From positions 682,001-746,000 of the forward strand of contig NZ_RJVF01000008.1 in assembly GCF_003752175.1 (NCBI RefSeq): 64,000 nt of DNA, written 5' to 3'. Origin of the DNA: Comamonas sp. BIGb0124 (GTDB lineage: Bacteria > Pseudomonadota > Gammaproteobacteria > Burkholderiales > Burkholderiaceae_C). Under the pieces are notes generated by a model. It had not been told where the DNA came from, ran no database searches, and worked only from the letters and a program-made list of their open reading frames with translations. Shown piece by piece: positions 29,711 through 38,968 of the stretch (position 1 is the stretch's first letter; each line of letters starts with the position of its first letter). Position numbers and translations under genes: made by a program.

Positions 29711-29739
29711 AAAAAAACCGTCGGCGGCAGCCGACGGTT
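29711..29739 (-). terminator. Intrinsic terminator after phaB
   Basis: Read on the minus strand, the arms CCGTCGGC/GCCGACGG enclose a 4-nt loop and are followed by a run of seven T. It sits about 90 bp after the phaB stop and ends the phaCAB transcript. Confidence 0.88.
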
Positions 29740-29827
29740 GCTTCGAGACGCCATTATCGGCAATCATGCGCCGCCCGGCAAATTCCAGGCGGCCATCGGT
29801 CCGCCGGCATCTGCCGGCAGACCGCGA

Positions 29828-30568
29828 TCAGCCCATGTGCAGACCGCCGTTGATCGAGAAATCGGCGCCCGTGGCATAGCTGCCTTCTTCCGACGCCAGC
29901 CAGGCAATGATCGAAGCGATCTCTTCCGGCGCACCGAGACGGCGGGCGGGAACCGTCGCCACGATCTTGTCGAGCACGTCGGGACGGATGGCACGCACCA
30001 TGTCGGTTCCGATGTAACCCGGGCTCACGGTGTTGACCGTCACACCCTTGCTGGCCACTTCCTGCGCCAGCGCCATGGTGAAACCGTGCAGGCCCGCCTT
30101 GGCCGTGGAGTAGTTGACCTGGCCGAACTGGCCCTTTTGCCCGTTCACCGACGAAATGTTGATGATGCGGCCCCAGCCCGCCTCGATCATGTCGTCGAGC
30201 ACCTGCTTGGTGACGTTGAACATGCTGTTGAGGTTGGTGGAGATCACGGCATCCCAGTCGGCCTTGCTCATCTTGCGGAACTGGCCGTCCCGCGTGATGC
30301 CGGCATTGTTCACCAGCACCGCCACCGGACCGTGTTCCTCCTTGACCTTGCTGAATGCCGCTTCGGTGGAATCCCAGTCGCTCACATTGCCGACCGACGC
30401 ATAGAAGTCGTACCCCAGCGCTTTCTGCTCGCCCAGCCAGAGCACGTAATCCCGGCTCGGTCCGCAACCTGCAATCACCTTGAATCCGTCACGACACAGG
30501 CGCTGGCAGATGGCGGTACCGATGCCACCCATACCGCCCGTGACATACGCTACTTTCTTCTGACTCAT
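29828..30568 (-). CDS. phaB: Acetoacetyl-CoA reductase (NADPH)
   Basis: SDR enzyme (246 aa) making (R)-3-hydroxybutyryl-CoA, the monomer for polyhydroxybutyrate. The cofactor motif is 'VTGGMGGIGTAICQRL', 'VLVNNAG' is present, and the catalytic Ser is in 'NISSVNGQKGQFGQ' with Tyr/Lys in 'VNYSTAKAGLHGFT'. 'NVTKQVLDDM' and 'VSPGYIGTDMVRAI' are PhaB-typical. It is the third gene of phaC-phaA-phaB, 196 bp after phaA, which is wide for an operon, but no terminator is seen between them. Its own AGGAG-type ribosome site precedes the ATG. Confidence 0.96.
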   Translation of the reverse strand: MSQKKVAYVTGGMGGIGTAICQRLCRDGFKVIAGCGPSRDYVLWLGEQKALGYDFYASVGNVSDWDSTEAAFSKVKEEHGPVAVLVNNAGITRDGQFRKMSKADWDAVISTNLNSMFNVTKQVLDDMIEAGWGRIINISSVNGQKGQFGQVNYSTAKAGLHGFTMALAQEVASKGVTVNTVSPGYIGTDMVRAIRPDVLDKIVATVPARRLGAPEEIASIIAWLASEEGSYATGADFSINGGLHMG

Positions 30569-30764
30569 AAAACCTTACTCCTGTTCCGTTGATGGTGGCC
30601 GCTCGCTCCAGCGGCTTTTCTTCGTCTTCCCGACCCTGAACCCACGCGAGCGGGTCGGGACACGATGACATTGAGACTAGCAAACTATGTACCGGCCCGT
30701 TCGGCCGGCCGGGTCATGACAAACCCTCGCAAAACCCTTGCATGACCCGATTCGAACCGGCAGA

Positions 30765-31943
30765 TCAGCGTTCCAGCGTCAGGGCCACGCCCATGCCGCC
30801 GCCGATGCACAGCGACGCCAGACCTTTCTTGGCACCGCGGCGCTGCATTTCATGCAGCAGCGTCACCAGGATGCGGCAACCCGATGCGCCGATGGGATGG
30901 CCGATGGCGATCGCACCGCCGTTCACATTGATCTTGCTGGTATCCCAGCCCATTTCCTGGTTGACCGCACAGGCCTGCGCTGCAAAGGCTTCGTTGATCT
31001 CGAGCAGATCCAGATCGGCCGCACGCCAGCCGGCACGCGCCAGTGCCTTTTGCGAGGCGGGCACCGGGCCCATACCCATGTAGGCCGGGTCGAGACCGCT
31101 GGTGGCGTAGCTGGCGATGCGCGCCAGCGGCGTCAGCCCCAGTTCCTCGGCCTTGCGGGCCGTCGTGACCAGCACCGCCGCGGCACCGTCGTTGATGCCC
31201 GAGGCATTGCCCGCCGTGACCGATCCTTCCTTGTCGAAAGCCGGGCGCAAGCCGGACAGCGCATCTTCGCTGGTCTTGCGATTGATGTATTCGTCCGCGT
31301 CGAAGCGCAGCGGATCGCCCTTGCGCTGGGGAATCTCCACCGGCACGATCTCGTCCTTGAACCGGCCGGCGTCCTGCGCGGCGATCGCCTTCGACTGACT
31401 GGCAAAAGCCAGCGCGTCCTGCTGTTCGCGGCTGATCTTGTATTTCTTGGCCACGTTCTCGGCCGTGATGCCCATGTGGTACTGGTTGTAGACGTCCCAC
31501 AGGCCGTCGACGATCATGGTGTCGATCAGTTTCCAGTCGCCCATGCGCTGGCCTTCACGCGAGTTGGGCAGCGCGTGCAGGGAACGGCTCATGTTCTCCT
31601 GGCCGCCGGCCACCACGATGTCGCTGTCGCCCGTGCCCACGGCCTGTGCCGCCAGCATGATGGCCTTGAGGCCCGAACCGCAGACCGCATTGATGGTGAG
31701 CGCAGGCGTCTCGCGGGTCACGCCGGATTTGATCAGGGCCTGGCGGGCGGGATTCTGTCCCGCGCCGGCTGTCAGCACCTGGCCCAGGATCACTTCGCCG
31801 ATCTGGTCGGGCGTGAGCTTGGCGCGCTCGAGCAGGGCCTTGATCACGGTGGCGCCCAAATCGACGGCCGGCACGCTGGCCAGCGAACCGCCGAACTTGC
31901 CCACGGCAGTACGGGCTGCAGAAACGATGACGATGTCTTCCAT
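30765..31943 (-). CDS. phaA: Acetyl-CoA acetyltransferase (beta-ketothiolase)
   Basis: Condenses two acetyl-CoA to acetoacetyl-CoA (392 aa), the first step of PHB synthesis. The acyl-accepting Cys88 is in 'NAVCGSGLKAIMLA', the catalytic His in 'GGAIAIGHPIGASGCR', and the proton-shuttling Cys in 'LCIGGGMGVAL' near the C-terminus. 'NEAFAAQACAV' is also conserved. It lies between phaC (209 bp upstream) and phaB in the classic Burkholderiales order. Assignment to PHB rather than general ketothiolase is based on this context. Confidence 0.96.
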   Translation of the reverse strand: MEDIVIVSAARTAVGKFGGSLASVPAVDLGATVIKALLERAKLTPDQIGEVILGQVLTAGAGQNPARQALIKSGVTRETPALTINAVCGSGLKAIMLAAQAVGTGDSDIVVAGGQENMSRSLHALPNSREGQRMGDWKLIDTMIVDGLWDVYNQYHMGITAENVAKKYKISREQQDALAFASQSKAIAAQDAGRFKDEIVPVEIPQRKGDPLRFDADEYINRKTSEDALSGLRPAFDKEGSVTAGNASGINDGAAAVLVTTARKAEELGLTPLARIASYATSGLDPAYMGMGPVPASQKALARAGWRAADLDLLEINEAFAAQACAVNQEMGWDTSKINVNGGAIAIGHPIGASGCRILVTLLHEMQRRGAKKGLASLCIGGGMGVALTLER

Positions 31944-32152
31944 GATTCGCGATCTCTTTCAGTCAATTCGGGACGGCTGCATACAGAAGCGCATGCGGGC
32001 TGCCGTTGCCCATTCTTGTAAAACCGCACCCCGTTCGCGGGATGCTGCACTGCACAAAACACGGTATCGATGTTAAACCCTGGATCGTGACTCGCCCTCC
32101 CGAGGAAAACCCTGGCTTGCAAAATATTGCGCGCAATCCCGGGGGTTCGGGC

Positions 32153-33994
32153 TCATGCCTTGGCCCGCACATAACGACCCGGAGCCGGCTCGATGGCCGC
32201 ATGGGTCTTGCCGCCATAGGTCTTGGGCGCGTTCACCGACTTGCCGGCATGCCCGGCCAGCCATTGCGCCCAGTCGGGCCACCAACTGCCCGGTTGTTCC
32301 TCGGCGGCCTCGGCCCACTCGCCCCACGTTTCGGGCAGGGCCGCGTCGTCGTCGAGCGTCCAGTAGCTGCGTTTTTTCTTGGCCGGCGGATTGATCACGC
32401 CCGCGATATGGCCCGACGCCCCCATCACGAACCGGACCGGTCCGCCCAGCAGCCGGGTGCTCGCATAGGCGCCGGCCACCGGCACGATATGGTCTTCGCG
32501 CGAGCCGTAGAGATACGCGGGGATGTCCACCGCGCCGAAGTCCACCGGTGAACCGCACACCGTGACCTTGCCGGGCTGGGCGAGATTGTTCTCGAAATAC
32601 GTGTTGCGCAGGTACCAGGCATAGAACGGCCCGGGCAGGTTGGTGGCATCGCTGTTCCAGTACAGCAAATCGAATGCCGGGGGCGTCTCGCCCTTCAGGT
32701 AGTTGCCCACCACATAGTTCCAGACCAGCTCGTTGGGTCGCAGGAAACTGAAGGTCGAGGCCAGTTCCTGGCCCTTGAGCAGACCGCCCTGACCCAGTTG
32801 CATCTCGCGCAGGCGAATGAACGACTCGTCGATGAACAGATCGAGCACGCCCGTGTCGTCGAAATCGAGGAAAGTCGTCAGCAGCGTCACGCTCGAGACC
32901 CAGTCCTGGCCCCGCTCCGCCAGCACCGCCAGGGCCGTCCCCAGCAGCGTTCCGCCGACGCAGAAACCCAGCGTGTTGATCTGCCCCCCGCGCTTGTCCT
33001 GGCCGCCGATCTGGCGCGTGACCGCGATGGCCTGGATCACGGCCTGCTCGATGTAGTCGTCCCAGGTGGCCTGGGCCAGGCTGGCATCCGGATTGCGCCA
33101 GCTCACCACAAAGGTGTGCATGCCCTGCTCGACGGCATAACGCACCAGGGAGTTCTCGGGCTGCAGATCGAGAATGTAGTATTTGTTGATGCAGGGCGGC
33201 ACGATCAGCAGCGGCCGTTCATACACCTTGGCCGTCGTCGGCTTGTATTCGATGAGCTGGAAATAGGCGTTCTCGAACACCACGGCCCCTTCCGTGGTCG
33301 CCATGTTGCGGCCCACCTCGAACACCGTTTCGTCGGTCTGCGACATGTGCCCCCGGCGCAAATCGCCGAGCAGGTTGTGCATGCCACGCGTGATGCTTTC
33401 GCCCTGTGTGTCGATGGCTTTTTTCAGTGCATCGGGATTCAGCGCGAGGAAATTGCTGGGGGCCATCGCGTCTATCCACTGCTGGATAGCAAAGCGGACA
33501 CGGCCCCGCTGCTTGTCGTCGCCCTCCAGCGCCTCGGCCATGCCTTGCAGCGCCCGTGCGTTCGCCTGGTAAGACTGTGCGGCATAAGCAGCCAGCGGAT
33601 TGCTGCGCCAGGCCTCGGAAGAAAACCGCTTGTCGCGGCTGGTCGGCGCCGGCTGGGCAACCTCGCCGTCCGCGGCAGCGGCACCGGGCGCCTTGAGCAA
33701 TGCCCGGGTGTCCTCGAGGTAGCGTTGCTGCACCTCTTGCAGCTTGCCCATGTCGAAGGACAACTGCGGCGCAGCGGCCGGCGTCCGACCTTCCCAGCCT
33801 GCAAACGGGCCCGGCGTGGCAGCGGGCGGAAACGCCAGCCCCTGGGCCTGCAACTGGTCTTGCCAGGCCTTCAGCCAGTTGGCACCGTCGGCTCCGGCCG
33901 GCATGGCACCTGGCCGGGCAGCGGACGCCCAACTCGAAGCTAGCCATTGTTGAAACAAATCGGCGGCGCTGGGCTCGTCGCGTTTGGCTGTCAT
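32153..33994 (-). CDS. phaC: Class I polyhydroxyalkanoate synthase
   Basis: Polymerises 3-hydroxyacyl-CoA into PHA at the granule surface. The length (613 aa) fits class I synthases. The lipase-like box with nucleophile Cys345 is 'NTLGFCVGGTLLG', the catalytic Asp lies in 'LYGSREDHIVPV', and His is in 'MGASGHIAGVINPP'. The N-terminal ~110 residues are variable and Ala/Pro-rich, as usual. It is first of phaCAB on the minus strand. No phaR, phasin or depolymerase gene is nearby. The ATG at 33994 is preceded by a GAGG-type ribosome site. Confidence 0.97.
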   Translation of the reverse strand: MTAKRDEPSAADLFQQWLASSWASAARPGAMPAGADGANWLKAWQDQLQAQGLAFPPAATPGPFAGWEGRTPAAAPQLSFDMGKLQEVQQRYLEDTRALLKAPGAAAADGEVAQPAPTSRDKRFSSEAWRSNPLAAYAAQSYQANARALQGMAEALEGDDKQRGRVRFAIQQWIDAMAPSNFLALNPDALKKAIDTQGESITRGMHNLLGDLRRGHMSQTDETVFEVGRNMATTEGAVVFENAYFQLIEYKPTTAKVYERPLLIVPPCINKYYILDLQPENSLVRYAVEQGMHTFVVSWRNPDASLAQATWDDYIEQAVIQAIAVTRQIGGQDKRGGQINTLGFCVGGTLLGTALAVLAERGQDWVSSVTLLTTFLDFDDTGVLDLFIDESFIRLREMQLGQGGLLKGQELASTFSFLRPNELVWNYVVGNYLKGETPPAFDLLYWNSDATNLPGPFYAWYLRNTYFENNLAQPGKVTVCGSPVDFGAVDIPAYLYGSREDHIVPVAGAYASTRLLGGPVRFVMGASGHIAGVINPPAKKKRSYWTLDDDAALPETWGEWAEAAEEQPGSWWPDWAQWLAGHAGKSVNAPKTYGGKTHAAIEPAPGRYVRAKA

Positions 33995-34173
33995 GCAAGT
34001 CTCCTCAAAGCCTCAGCGCGCGCCAGCCTCCTTCAGGTCCCGGCTCTCGCGCTCGGCATGGTGAAACAGTCTAACCCTGTTGTTTGACCCTCCTTGAAAC
34101 TTGCTTCCGCTTTTTTCGTTGAAGGCGCGCCGAAGCGAATCCACTGCAAGAGCCCCGGGGAGCCGGGGAGCCC

Positions 34174-35088
34174 TCAGGACGAGCGGGTGCCGCCGGTGCC
34201 GTGTCGACCGGCAAGGCCGCTGCCGGTCTCGTCGATCCAGATGCAGGCGGCCATGCGTCCCGTCGAGCCCAGCCGCGCCGCATCACGGCGGTGGGAGAAA
34301 TACAGCGCGTCCTGCATCACCGTGCACCACGCGTCGCCGCCGTCGTTGCCGTAAATGCCAGTGACCCCCAGGGCACCCAGGCGCAACCGGGCGAGCCCAG
34401 GCAAGTCGGCCAGCAACTTGCCCGCAGCAGGCAGAGGGTGGAAACAGGCCTGCCCCGCCGTCCCGAAAGCCTCGCGCACCTCGAAGCCCACTTCGAAGCG
34501 CCGGGGACCGATACACGGCCCCAGCCAGGCCAGGATATGCGGCGCCGGCTCTCCGGGAGTCCGTTCGGCCTCGGCCTCGCGCAGCGCGGCCACCGCGCGC
34601 TCGAGCACGCCCTGGCCCTGGACGCCCGCCAGGCCACGCCAGCCCGCATGCACGGCCACCACCGCCCGGCCGGTGCGTGTGGTCAGCAGAATCGGCAGAC
34701 AGTCCGCCACCATGACCGTGCAGACCAGACCCGGCTGGGTCGCCAGCGCCGCATCGGCACAGCAGCCGTCGGCGGTGGTTCGCCGCAACGGCTCGACGAC
34801 CGTGCCATGCACCTGGTCGAGGAACACGGCTCGCCGGGCTCCCTCGGCCTGCAACCAGGCCTGCAGGCGCTCTCGGTTCTCCGCAACGGCCGAGGCCTCG
34901 TCGCGCACATGGGTGCCCAGATTCATCGACGAGAACGGCGCACGGGACACACCGCCGCGGCGGGTGGTGAACACCGCCTTCACGGCCTTTGGCGCCGGCC
35001 ATTCGGGAAACAGCAGATCGTTCGGGGACAGCGGCCCGGGCGTGCCGCTCGGGCCGGTCGTGGCTTGCATCGGAGACAATGAGATCAT
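34174..35088 (-). CDS. pgeF: Peptidoglycan editing factor PgeF (multicopper-oxidase/laccase-domain family)
   Basis: YfiH/PgeF family protein (304 aa) that hydrolyses wrongly incorporated L-serine-containing muropeptide precursors, and was once annotated as laccase. Fingerprints are 'FTTRRGGVSRAPFSSMNLG', 'FLDQVHGTVV', 'MVADCLPILL' (Cys) and 'VAVHAGWRGLAGVQGQGVL' (His), which form the metal-like site, and 'WLGPCIGP'. About 45 N-terminal residues precede the core, and the last ~20 are Gly/Thr-rich. I chose ATG 35088 with an adjacent GGCAGG; ATG 35070 is a close alternative. It is divergent from the FAH-family gene with a 134-bp spacer. Confidence 0.9.
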   Translation of the reverse strand: MISLSPMQATTGPSGTPGPLSPNDLLFPEWPAPKAVKAVFTTRRGGVSRAPFSSMNLGTHVRDEASAVAENRERLQAWLQAEGARRAVFLDQVHGTVVEPLRRTTADGCCADAALATQPGLVCTVMVADCLPILLTTRTGRAVVAVHAGWRGLAGVQGQGVLERAVAALREAEAERTPGEPAPHILAWLGPCIGPRRFEVGFEVREAFGTAGQACFHPLPAAGKLLADLPGLARLRLGALGVTGIYGNDGGDAWCTVMQDALYFSHRRDAARLGSTGRMAACIWIDETGSGLAGRHGTGGTRSS

Positions 35089-35222
35089 CCTGCCAGTGTA
35101 GAGCCCGGCAGAGGGCCAAGAGTCCCTCCGCGGCGGCGACGGCCGCACTTGCTGCAGTCGTTGGCCAGTCATGGCAAACTGCTGGCGCATCCATTTCCAT
35201 TGCATTCAAGAGGTTGTCCCGA

Positions 35223-35921
35223 ATGAGCTACGTATTTGCGCCCGCTCCCGTCGTCACCGTCCCGGTTGTCGGCAGCACCGATCGTTTCCCGGTCCACCGC
35301 ATCTATTGCGTGGGTCGCAACTATGTCGAACACGCGCAGGAAATGGGCCATACCGGCCGTGAAGCCCCCTTCTTTTTCCTCAAACCGGCCGATGCCGTGC
35401 TGGTCGTCAACGGCACCGAAACCGCCGACCTGCCCTACCCCGGCGTCACCCAGGATCTGCACCACGAGATCGAGCTGGTGGTGGCCATCGGCAAGGGCGG
35501 CAGCAACATCGCCGCAGCCGATGCCCTGGCGCACGTCTACGGTTATGCCGTCGGCCTCGACATGACCCGCCGCGACCTGCAGGCCGAAGCCAAGAAGCAG
35601 GGCCGCCCCTGGTGCGCAGCCAAGGGCTTCGAGCTCAGCGCGCCCATCAGCGCCATCACGCCCGCCGCACAGGCGGGTGCCGTCGAGTCCGCAGCCATCT
35701 GGCTGCAGGTCAACGGAGAAGACCGTCAGCGCAGCACCGTCGCCAAGCTGATCTGGAACATCGCCGAAACCATCGAACACATCTCCAAGCTCTGGACGCT
35801 GGCGCCCGGCGATCTGATCTACACGGGCACACCGGCCGGCGTGGCCGCCGTGGTGCCAGGCGATACGCTGTACGGGGGTGTCGACGGTGTCGGCACCCTG
35901 AGCGTCAAGCTGTCCGCCTGA
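35223..35921 (+). CDS. FAH-family hydrolase (fumarylpyruvate hydrolase-like)
   Basis: A 232-residue member of the fumarylacetoacetate-hydrolase fold. 'IYCVGRNYVEHAQEMG' and 'PFFFLKPADAVL' open the catalytic core, metal-binding Glu residues are in 'LHHEIELVVAIG', and 'DMTRRDLQAEAKKQGRPW' and 'GDLIYTGTPAGVAAV' follow. Size and N-terminus resemble fumarylpyruvate hydrolases of the gentisate pathway. It is distinct from the true 423-aa fumarylacetoacetase at 40218. No gentisate dioxygenase is nearby, so the substrate remains open; a general oxaloacetate-decarboxylase/acylpyruvase role is possible. A GTG-initiated NUDIX gene follows 8 bp later. Confidence 0.85.
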   Translation: MSYVFAPAPVVTVPVVGSTDRFPVHRIYCVGRNYVEHAQEMGHTGREAPFFFLKPADAVLVVNGTETADLPYPGVTQDLHHEIELVVAIGKGGSNIAAADALAHVYGYAVGLDMTRRDLQAEAKKQGRPWCAAKGFELSAPISAITPAAQAGAVESAAIWLQVNGEDRQRSTVAKLIWNIAETIEHISKLWTLAPGDLIYTGTPAGVAAVVPGDTLYGGVDGVGTLSVKLSA

Positions 35922-35929
35922 ACCCGCCC

Positions 35930-36484
35930 GTGCCGTTGATCACGCCCCGAACGATACGCCACTGCCGCCAGTGCGGCACGGCTGTGGTCTACCGTGTGCC
36001 CGACGACATGGACAGCCGCGAGCGCGCGGTCTGTCCGGCCTGCGGCACCATCCATTACGAGAATCCGCTCAACGTCGTCGGGACCGTGCCGGTCTGGCAA
36101 GACAGGATCCTGCTGTGCCGCCGCAACATCGAGCCGCGCTACGGCAAGTGGACGCTGCCCGCCGGTTTCATGGAGCTCGACGAAAGCACCGCCGACGGAG
36201 CCGCACGCGAAACCGTGGAAGAAGCCGGCGCGCAGTTCGAAATAGGCCCCTTGTTCAGCCTGCTGAACGTGGTCAGGGTGGGCCAGGTCCACCTGTTCTA
36301 TCTGGCCACGCTGACCAGCGACCGCTTCGACCCCGGCCCGGAGACCATCGAGGCCCAGCTGTTTGCCGAAGATGAAATCCCCTGGGACGACCTGGCCTTC
36401 CGCACCGTGCGCCAGACGCTCGAGTGGTTTTTCGAAGACCGCCGCCGCGGCACCTACACGGTGCACGCCGGCGACATCGCCTGA
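35930..36484 (+). CDS. NUDIX hydrolase with N-terminal zinc ribbon
   Basis: Nucleoside-diphosphate-linked hydrolase (184 aa). A zinc ribbon, 'CRQCG' then 'CPACGTIHYENP', occupies the first 45 residues. The Nudix box appears as 'GFMELDESTADGAARETVEE' followed by 'AG', matching GX5EX7REUXEE. Zinc-ribbon NUDIX proteins of this shape are related to NADH pyrophosphatases and ADP-ribose hydrolases. The start is GTG 35930, 8 bp after the FAH-family stop; it is the only start that includes the first CxxC pair. Its stop directly abuts the stop of the convergent AI-2E gene with no base between. Confidence 0.88.
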   Translation: MPLITPRTIRHCRQCGTAVVYRVPDDMDSRERAVCPACGTIHYENPLNVVGTVPVWQDRILLCRRNIEPRYGKWTLPAGFMELDESTADGAARETVEEAGAQFEIGPLFSLLNVVRVGQVHLFYLATLTSDRFDPGPETIEAQLFAEDEIPWDDLAFRTVRQTLEWFFEDRRRGTYTVHAGDIA

Positions 36485-37630
36485 TCAGTCGGGCTTGCCG
36501 CTGCGGGCCTTGCCCGCCGGCAGCTCGACTGGCGCCGGGGCCTTGGGCAGCACAGGCACCTGGCGATCGGCGGGCAGATCGTCCTCGTCCTCGCGGCCCA
36601 CGAACAAGCCCCAGGCCGAGATGAACAGTGCCGCGATGACAGGGCCGATCACGAATCCGTTGATGCCCATGAGCGCCATGCCGCCGATGGTCGAGATCAG
36701 GACCACGTAGTCGGGCATGCGTGTGTCCTTGCCTACCAGAATGGGGCGCAGCACGTTGTCCACCATGCCGATCACCAGCACACCGTAGGCAATCAGTCCC
36801 AGTCCCTGGGCCAACTGGCCCGATGCCAGGAAATAGATCGCCACGGGCGCCCAGATCAGCCCCGCACCGATCGCCGGCAGCAGCGACAGGAACGCCATCA
36901 GCACCGACCACAGCAGCACGCCCTGAATCCCCAGGAACCAGAAGGCGATGCCGCCCAAGGCGCCCTGCGTCACGGCCACCATGACATTGCCTTTGACCGT
37001 GGCGCGCGTCACCGTGGTGAACTTGGCAATGAGGCGGCGCTTGTGGTCGGGCTCGAGCGGAATCGCCTCGATGATGCGCGTGACCAGGCTGCGGCCGTCG
37101 CGCAGCAGGAAAAACAGCAGATACATCATCACGCCGAAGCTGATGATGAACTGGAACGTGTTCTGCCCGATGTTGATCGCTTGCGTCGCCACGAACTGGC
37201 TGGCCTGCGCGGCACCCGCCGTCAGCTTGTCCTGCAGAGAAGCCAGATCGCCCAGCCCCAGACGGTTGAGCAGGCTCAGCATCCATTCGGGCATGGCCAG
37301 CAGCACCTGCTGCAGGTAGGCGCCGAAGTCGAGCTGCCCCGACTGCACACGTTGATAGACCAGCACGGTCTCCTGGATCAGCGAAGCCAGAATGGCCAGC
37401 AGCGGCAGGATCACGATCAGCAGACAGAACGACAAGGTCAGCAACGCCGCCACGTTGCGCCGGCGCGGCATCTTGGCCAGCAGCCACCGGTGCAAGGGCG
37501 TGAACAGAATCGCCAACACGACGCCCCAGAACACGGCGCCAAAAAACGGCCACAGAATGACCCAGAAGGCCACGGTGACAACACACAGCAGCAGCAGGAA
37601 AACTGCGCGCTGCAGACTCGGAGTATTCAT
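36485..37630 (-). CDS. AI-2E family transporter (putative permease)
   Basis: Membrane protein (381 aa) of the AI-2E/YdiK/PerM family with paired N-terminal helices 'AVFLLLLCVVTVAFWVILW', a long soluble middle region, and C-terminal helices. Family motifs include 'FGVMMYLLFFLLRDGRSLV', 'TVTRATVKGNVMVAVTQG' and 'VLISTIGGMALMGINGFVIG', the last near the C-terminus. The C-tail is charged with Pro/Lys. Members transport varied substrates, including protons and sodium, and the quorum-signal role is unproven for most. ATG 37630 is preferred; a 10-residue upstream extension is possible. It is convergent and abutting with the NUDIX gene. Confidence 0.88.
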   Translation of the reverse strand: MNTPSLQRAVFLLLLCVVTVAFWVILWPFFGAVFWGVVLAILFTPLHRWLLAKMPRRRNVAALLTLSFCLLIVILPLLAILASLIQETVLVYQRVQSGQLDFGAYLQQVLLAMPEWMLSLLNRLGLGDLASLQDKLTAGAAQASQFVATQAINIGQNTFQFIISFGVMMYLLFFLLRDGRSLVTRIIEAIPLEPDHKRRLIAKFTTVTRATVKGNVMVAVTQGALGGIAFWFLGIQGVLLWSVLMAFLSLLPAIGAGLIWAPVAIYFLASGQLAQGLGLIAYGVLVIGMVDNVLRPILVGKDTRMPDYVVLISTIGGMALMGINGFVIGPVIAALFISAWGLFVGREDEDDLPADRQVPVLPKAPAPVELPAGKARSGKPD

Positions 37631-37736
37631 TCCACACCATCCCATATCACGCCGGTCCACCGACGCGTGCCGGGACTATAGCAATTGCCCCGGCCGAACG
37701 GCGGGCCGGCGTGCCCGACGTGCTGTCAGCAGCAGC

Positions 37737-38828
37737 CTACGCCGCAGCGCCTTCGTCCACCTTCAGCACGCCGCGCTCGATCTGGTCCCGCTCCAGGGAC
37801 TCGAACAAGGCCTTGAAGTTGCCTGCCCCGAAGCCGTCGTCGCCCTTGCGCTGAATGAATTCGAAGAACACCGGCCCCAGCATCGTTGCCGAGAAGATCT
37901 GCAGCAGCAGCCGTTGCTGGCCGTTCTCGGTGGTGCCATCCAGCAGCAGTCCTCGCGCCTCGAGTGCGGATTCGTCCTCGCCGTGCTGGGGCAGCCGCTC
38001 CTGCAGCATCCGGTAATAGGTCGAAGGCGGCGCCTTCATCAACGGCACGCCGGCTGCGCGCAGGCGGTCGACGCTCGCATAGATGTCGTCGGTCAGCAGC
38101 GCGATGTGCTGGATGCCTTCGCCGTTGAACGCCATCAGGTATTCCTCGATCTGTCCCGCGCCCTTGGAAGACTCTTCGTTGAGCGGGATGCGGATCATGC
38201 CGTCCGGTGCCGTCATCGCCTTCGACGCCAGGCCGGTGTACTCGCCCTTGATGTCGAAGTAGCGGATCTCGCGGAAATTGAACAGGCGCTCGTAGTAATC
38301 GGCCCAGAACGCCATGCGGCCGCGGTAGACGTTGTGCGTGAGGTGATCGACCACCTGGAAACCATGGCCCACCGGCCGCCGGTCCACTCCGTCCAGAAAT
38401 TCGAAATCGATGTCGTAGATCGATTTGCCTTCCTCGAAACGGTCGATCAGATACAGGGGTGCACCGCCGATGCCCTTGATCGCCGGCAGCCGCAGCTCCA
38501 TCGGTCCGGTCGGGATCTCGATCGGCTGGGCACCCAGCTCGAGCGCCCGGGCATAGGCCCGGTGTGCGTCCTTGACTCGAAACGCCAGTCCGCAGGCACT
38601 GGGGCCATGCTCGGCGGCGAAGTAGGCCGCCGCACTCTTGGGTTCCCGATTGACGATGAAGTTGATGTCGCCCTGGCGATAGAGCGAAACGTCCTTGGAT
38701 CGGTGACGCGCGACTTCGGAGAAACCCATCAGCTCGAAGGCGTCTTCCAGAACGCCCGGCGTGGGCGATGCGAACTCGACGAACTCGAAACCCTGAAGGC
38801 CCATGGGATTTTCAAACAGGTCCGGCAT
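37737..38828 (-). CDS. hppD: 4-hydroxyphenylpyruvate dioxygenase
   Basis: Non-haem iron enzyme (363 aa) converting 4-hydroxyphenylpyruvate to homogentisate in tyrosine degradation. The two VOC halves carry the iron ligands: His in '[13 protein letters not shown]', His in '[12 protein letters not shown]' and Glu in '[17 protein letters not shown]'. The C-terminal '[14 protein letters not shown]' is the product-gate helix of HPPD. ATG 38828 has GGAG upstream and gives the normal N-terminus '[13 protein letters not shown]'. It is divergent from an Lrp-family regulator (140-bp spacer) and lies 1.4 kb from the downstream homogentisate genes. Confidence 0.96.
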   Translation of the reverse strand: MPDLFENPMGLQGFEFVEFASPTPGVLEDAFELMGFSEVARHRSKDVSLYRQGDINFIVNREPKSAAAYFAAEHGPSACGLAFRVKDAHRAYARALELGAQPIEIPTGPMELRLPAIKGIGGAPLYLIDRFEEGKSIYDIDFEFLDGVDRRPVGHGFQVVDHLTHNVYRGRMAFWADYYERLFNFREIRYFDIKGEYTGLASKAMTAPDGMIRIPLNEESSKGAGQIEEYLMAFNGEGIQHIALLTDDIYASVDRLRAAGVPLMKAPPSTYYRMLQERLPQHGEDESALEARGLLLDGTTENGQQRLLLQIFSATMLGPVFFEFIQRKGDDGFGAGNFKALFESLERDQIERGVLKVDEGAAA

Positions 38829-38920
38829 AACGTGCTCCACGAAGTTGAAGGGGCGAATAAAAAACTCTCCCTTCACTGTAGGCAGCCGCACGCGCAGGCA
38901 AGTTGCGTCGGGCCATCAGT

Positions 38921-38943
38921 AATACCCTAAGATACACAGTATT
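38921..38943. promoter_or_regulatory. Candidate Lrp-type inverted repeat between hppD and the Lrp gene
   Basis: The ends AATAC...GTATT form a 5-bp inverted repeat spaced by 13 bases (AT-rich CCTAAGATACACA). It lies 26 bp upstream of the regulator's ATG and in the shared divergent spacer, where an Lrp/AsnC dimer could bind. This is a weak call based on symmetry and location only. Confidence 0.35.
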
Positions 38944-38968
38944 CCTGCAAACAAGCATCAGATACGCA

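Noticed and set aside
29605-29763. N-terminal extension of the Fur-like protein
   Set aside because: 53 extra residues have no counterpart in the Fur family and the internal ATG at 29604 gives the standard start.
34155-34172. Short direct repeat GGGGAGCC x2 near the end of pgeF
   Set aside because: Only two copies, GC-rich background; no feature meaning.
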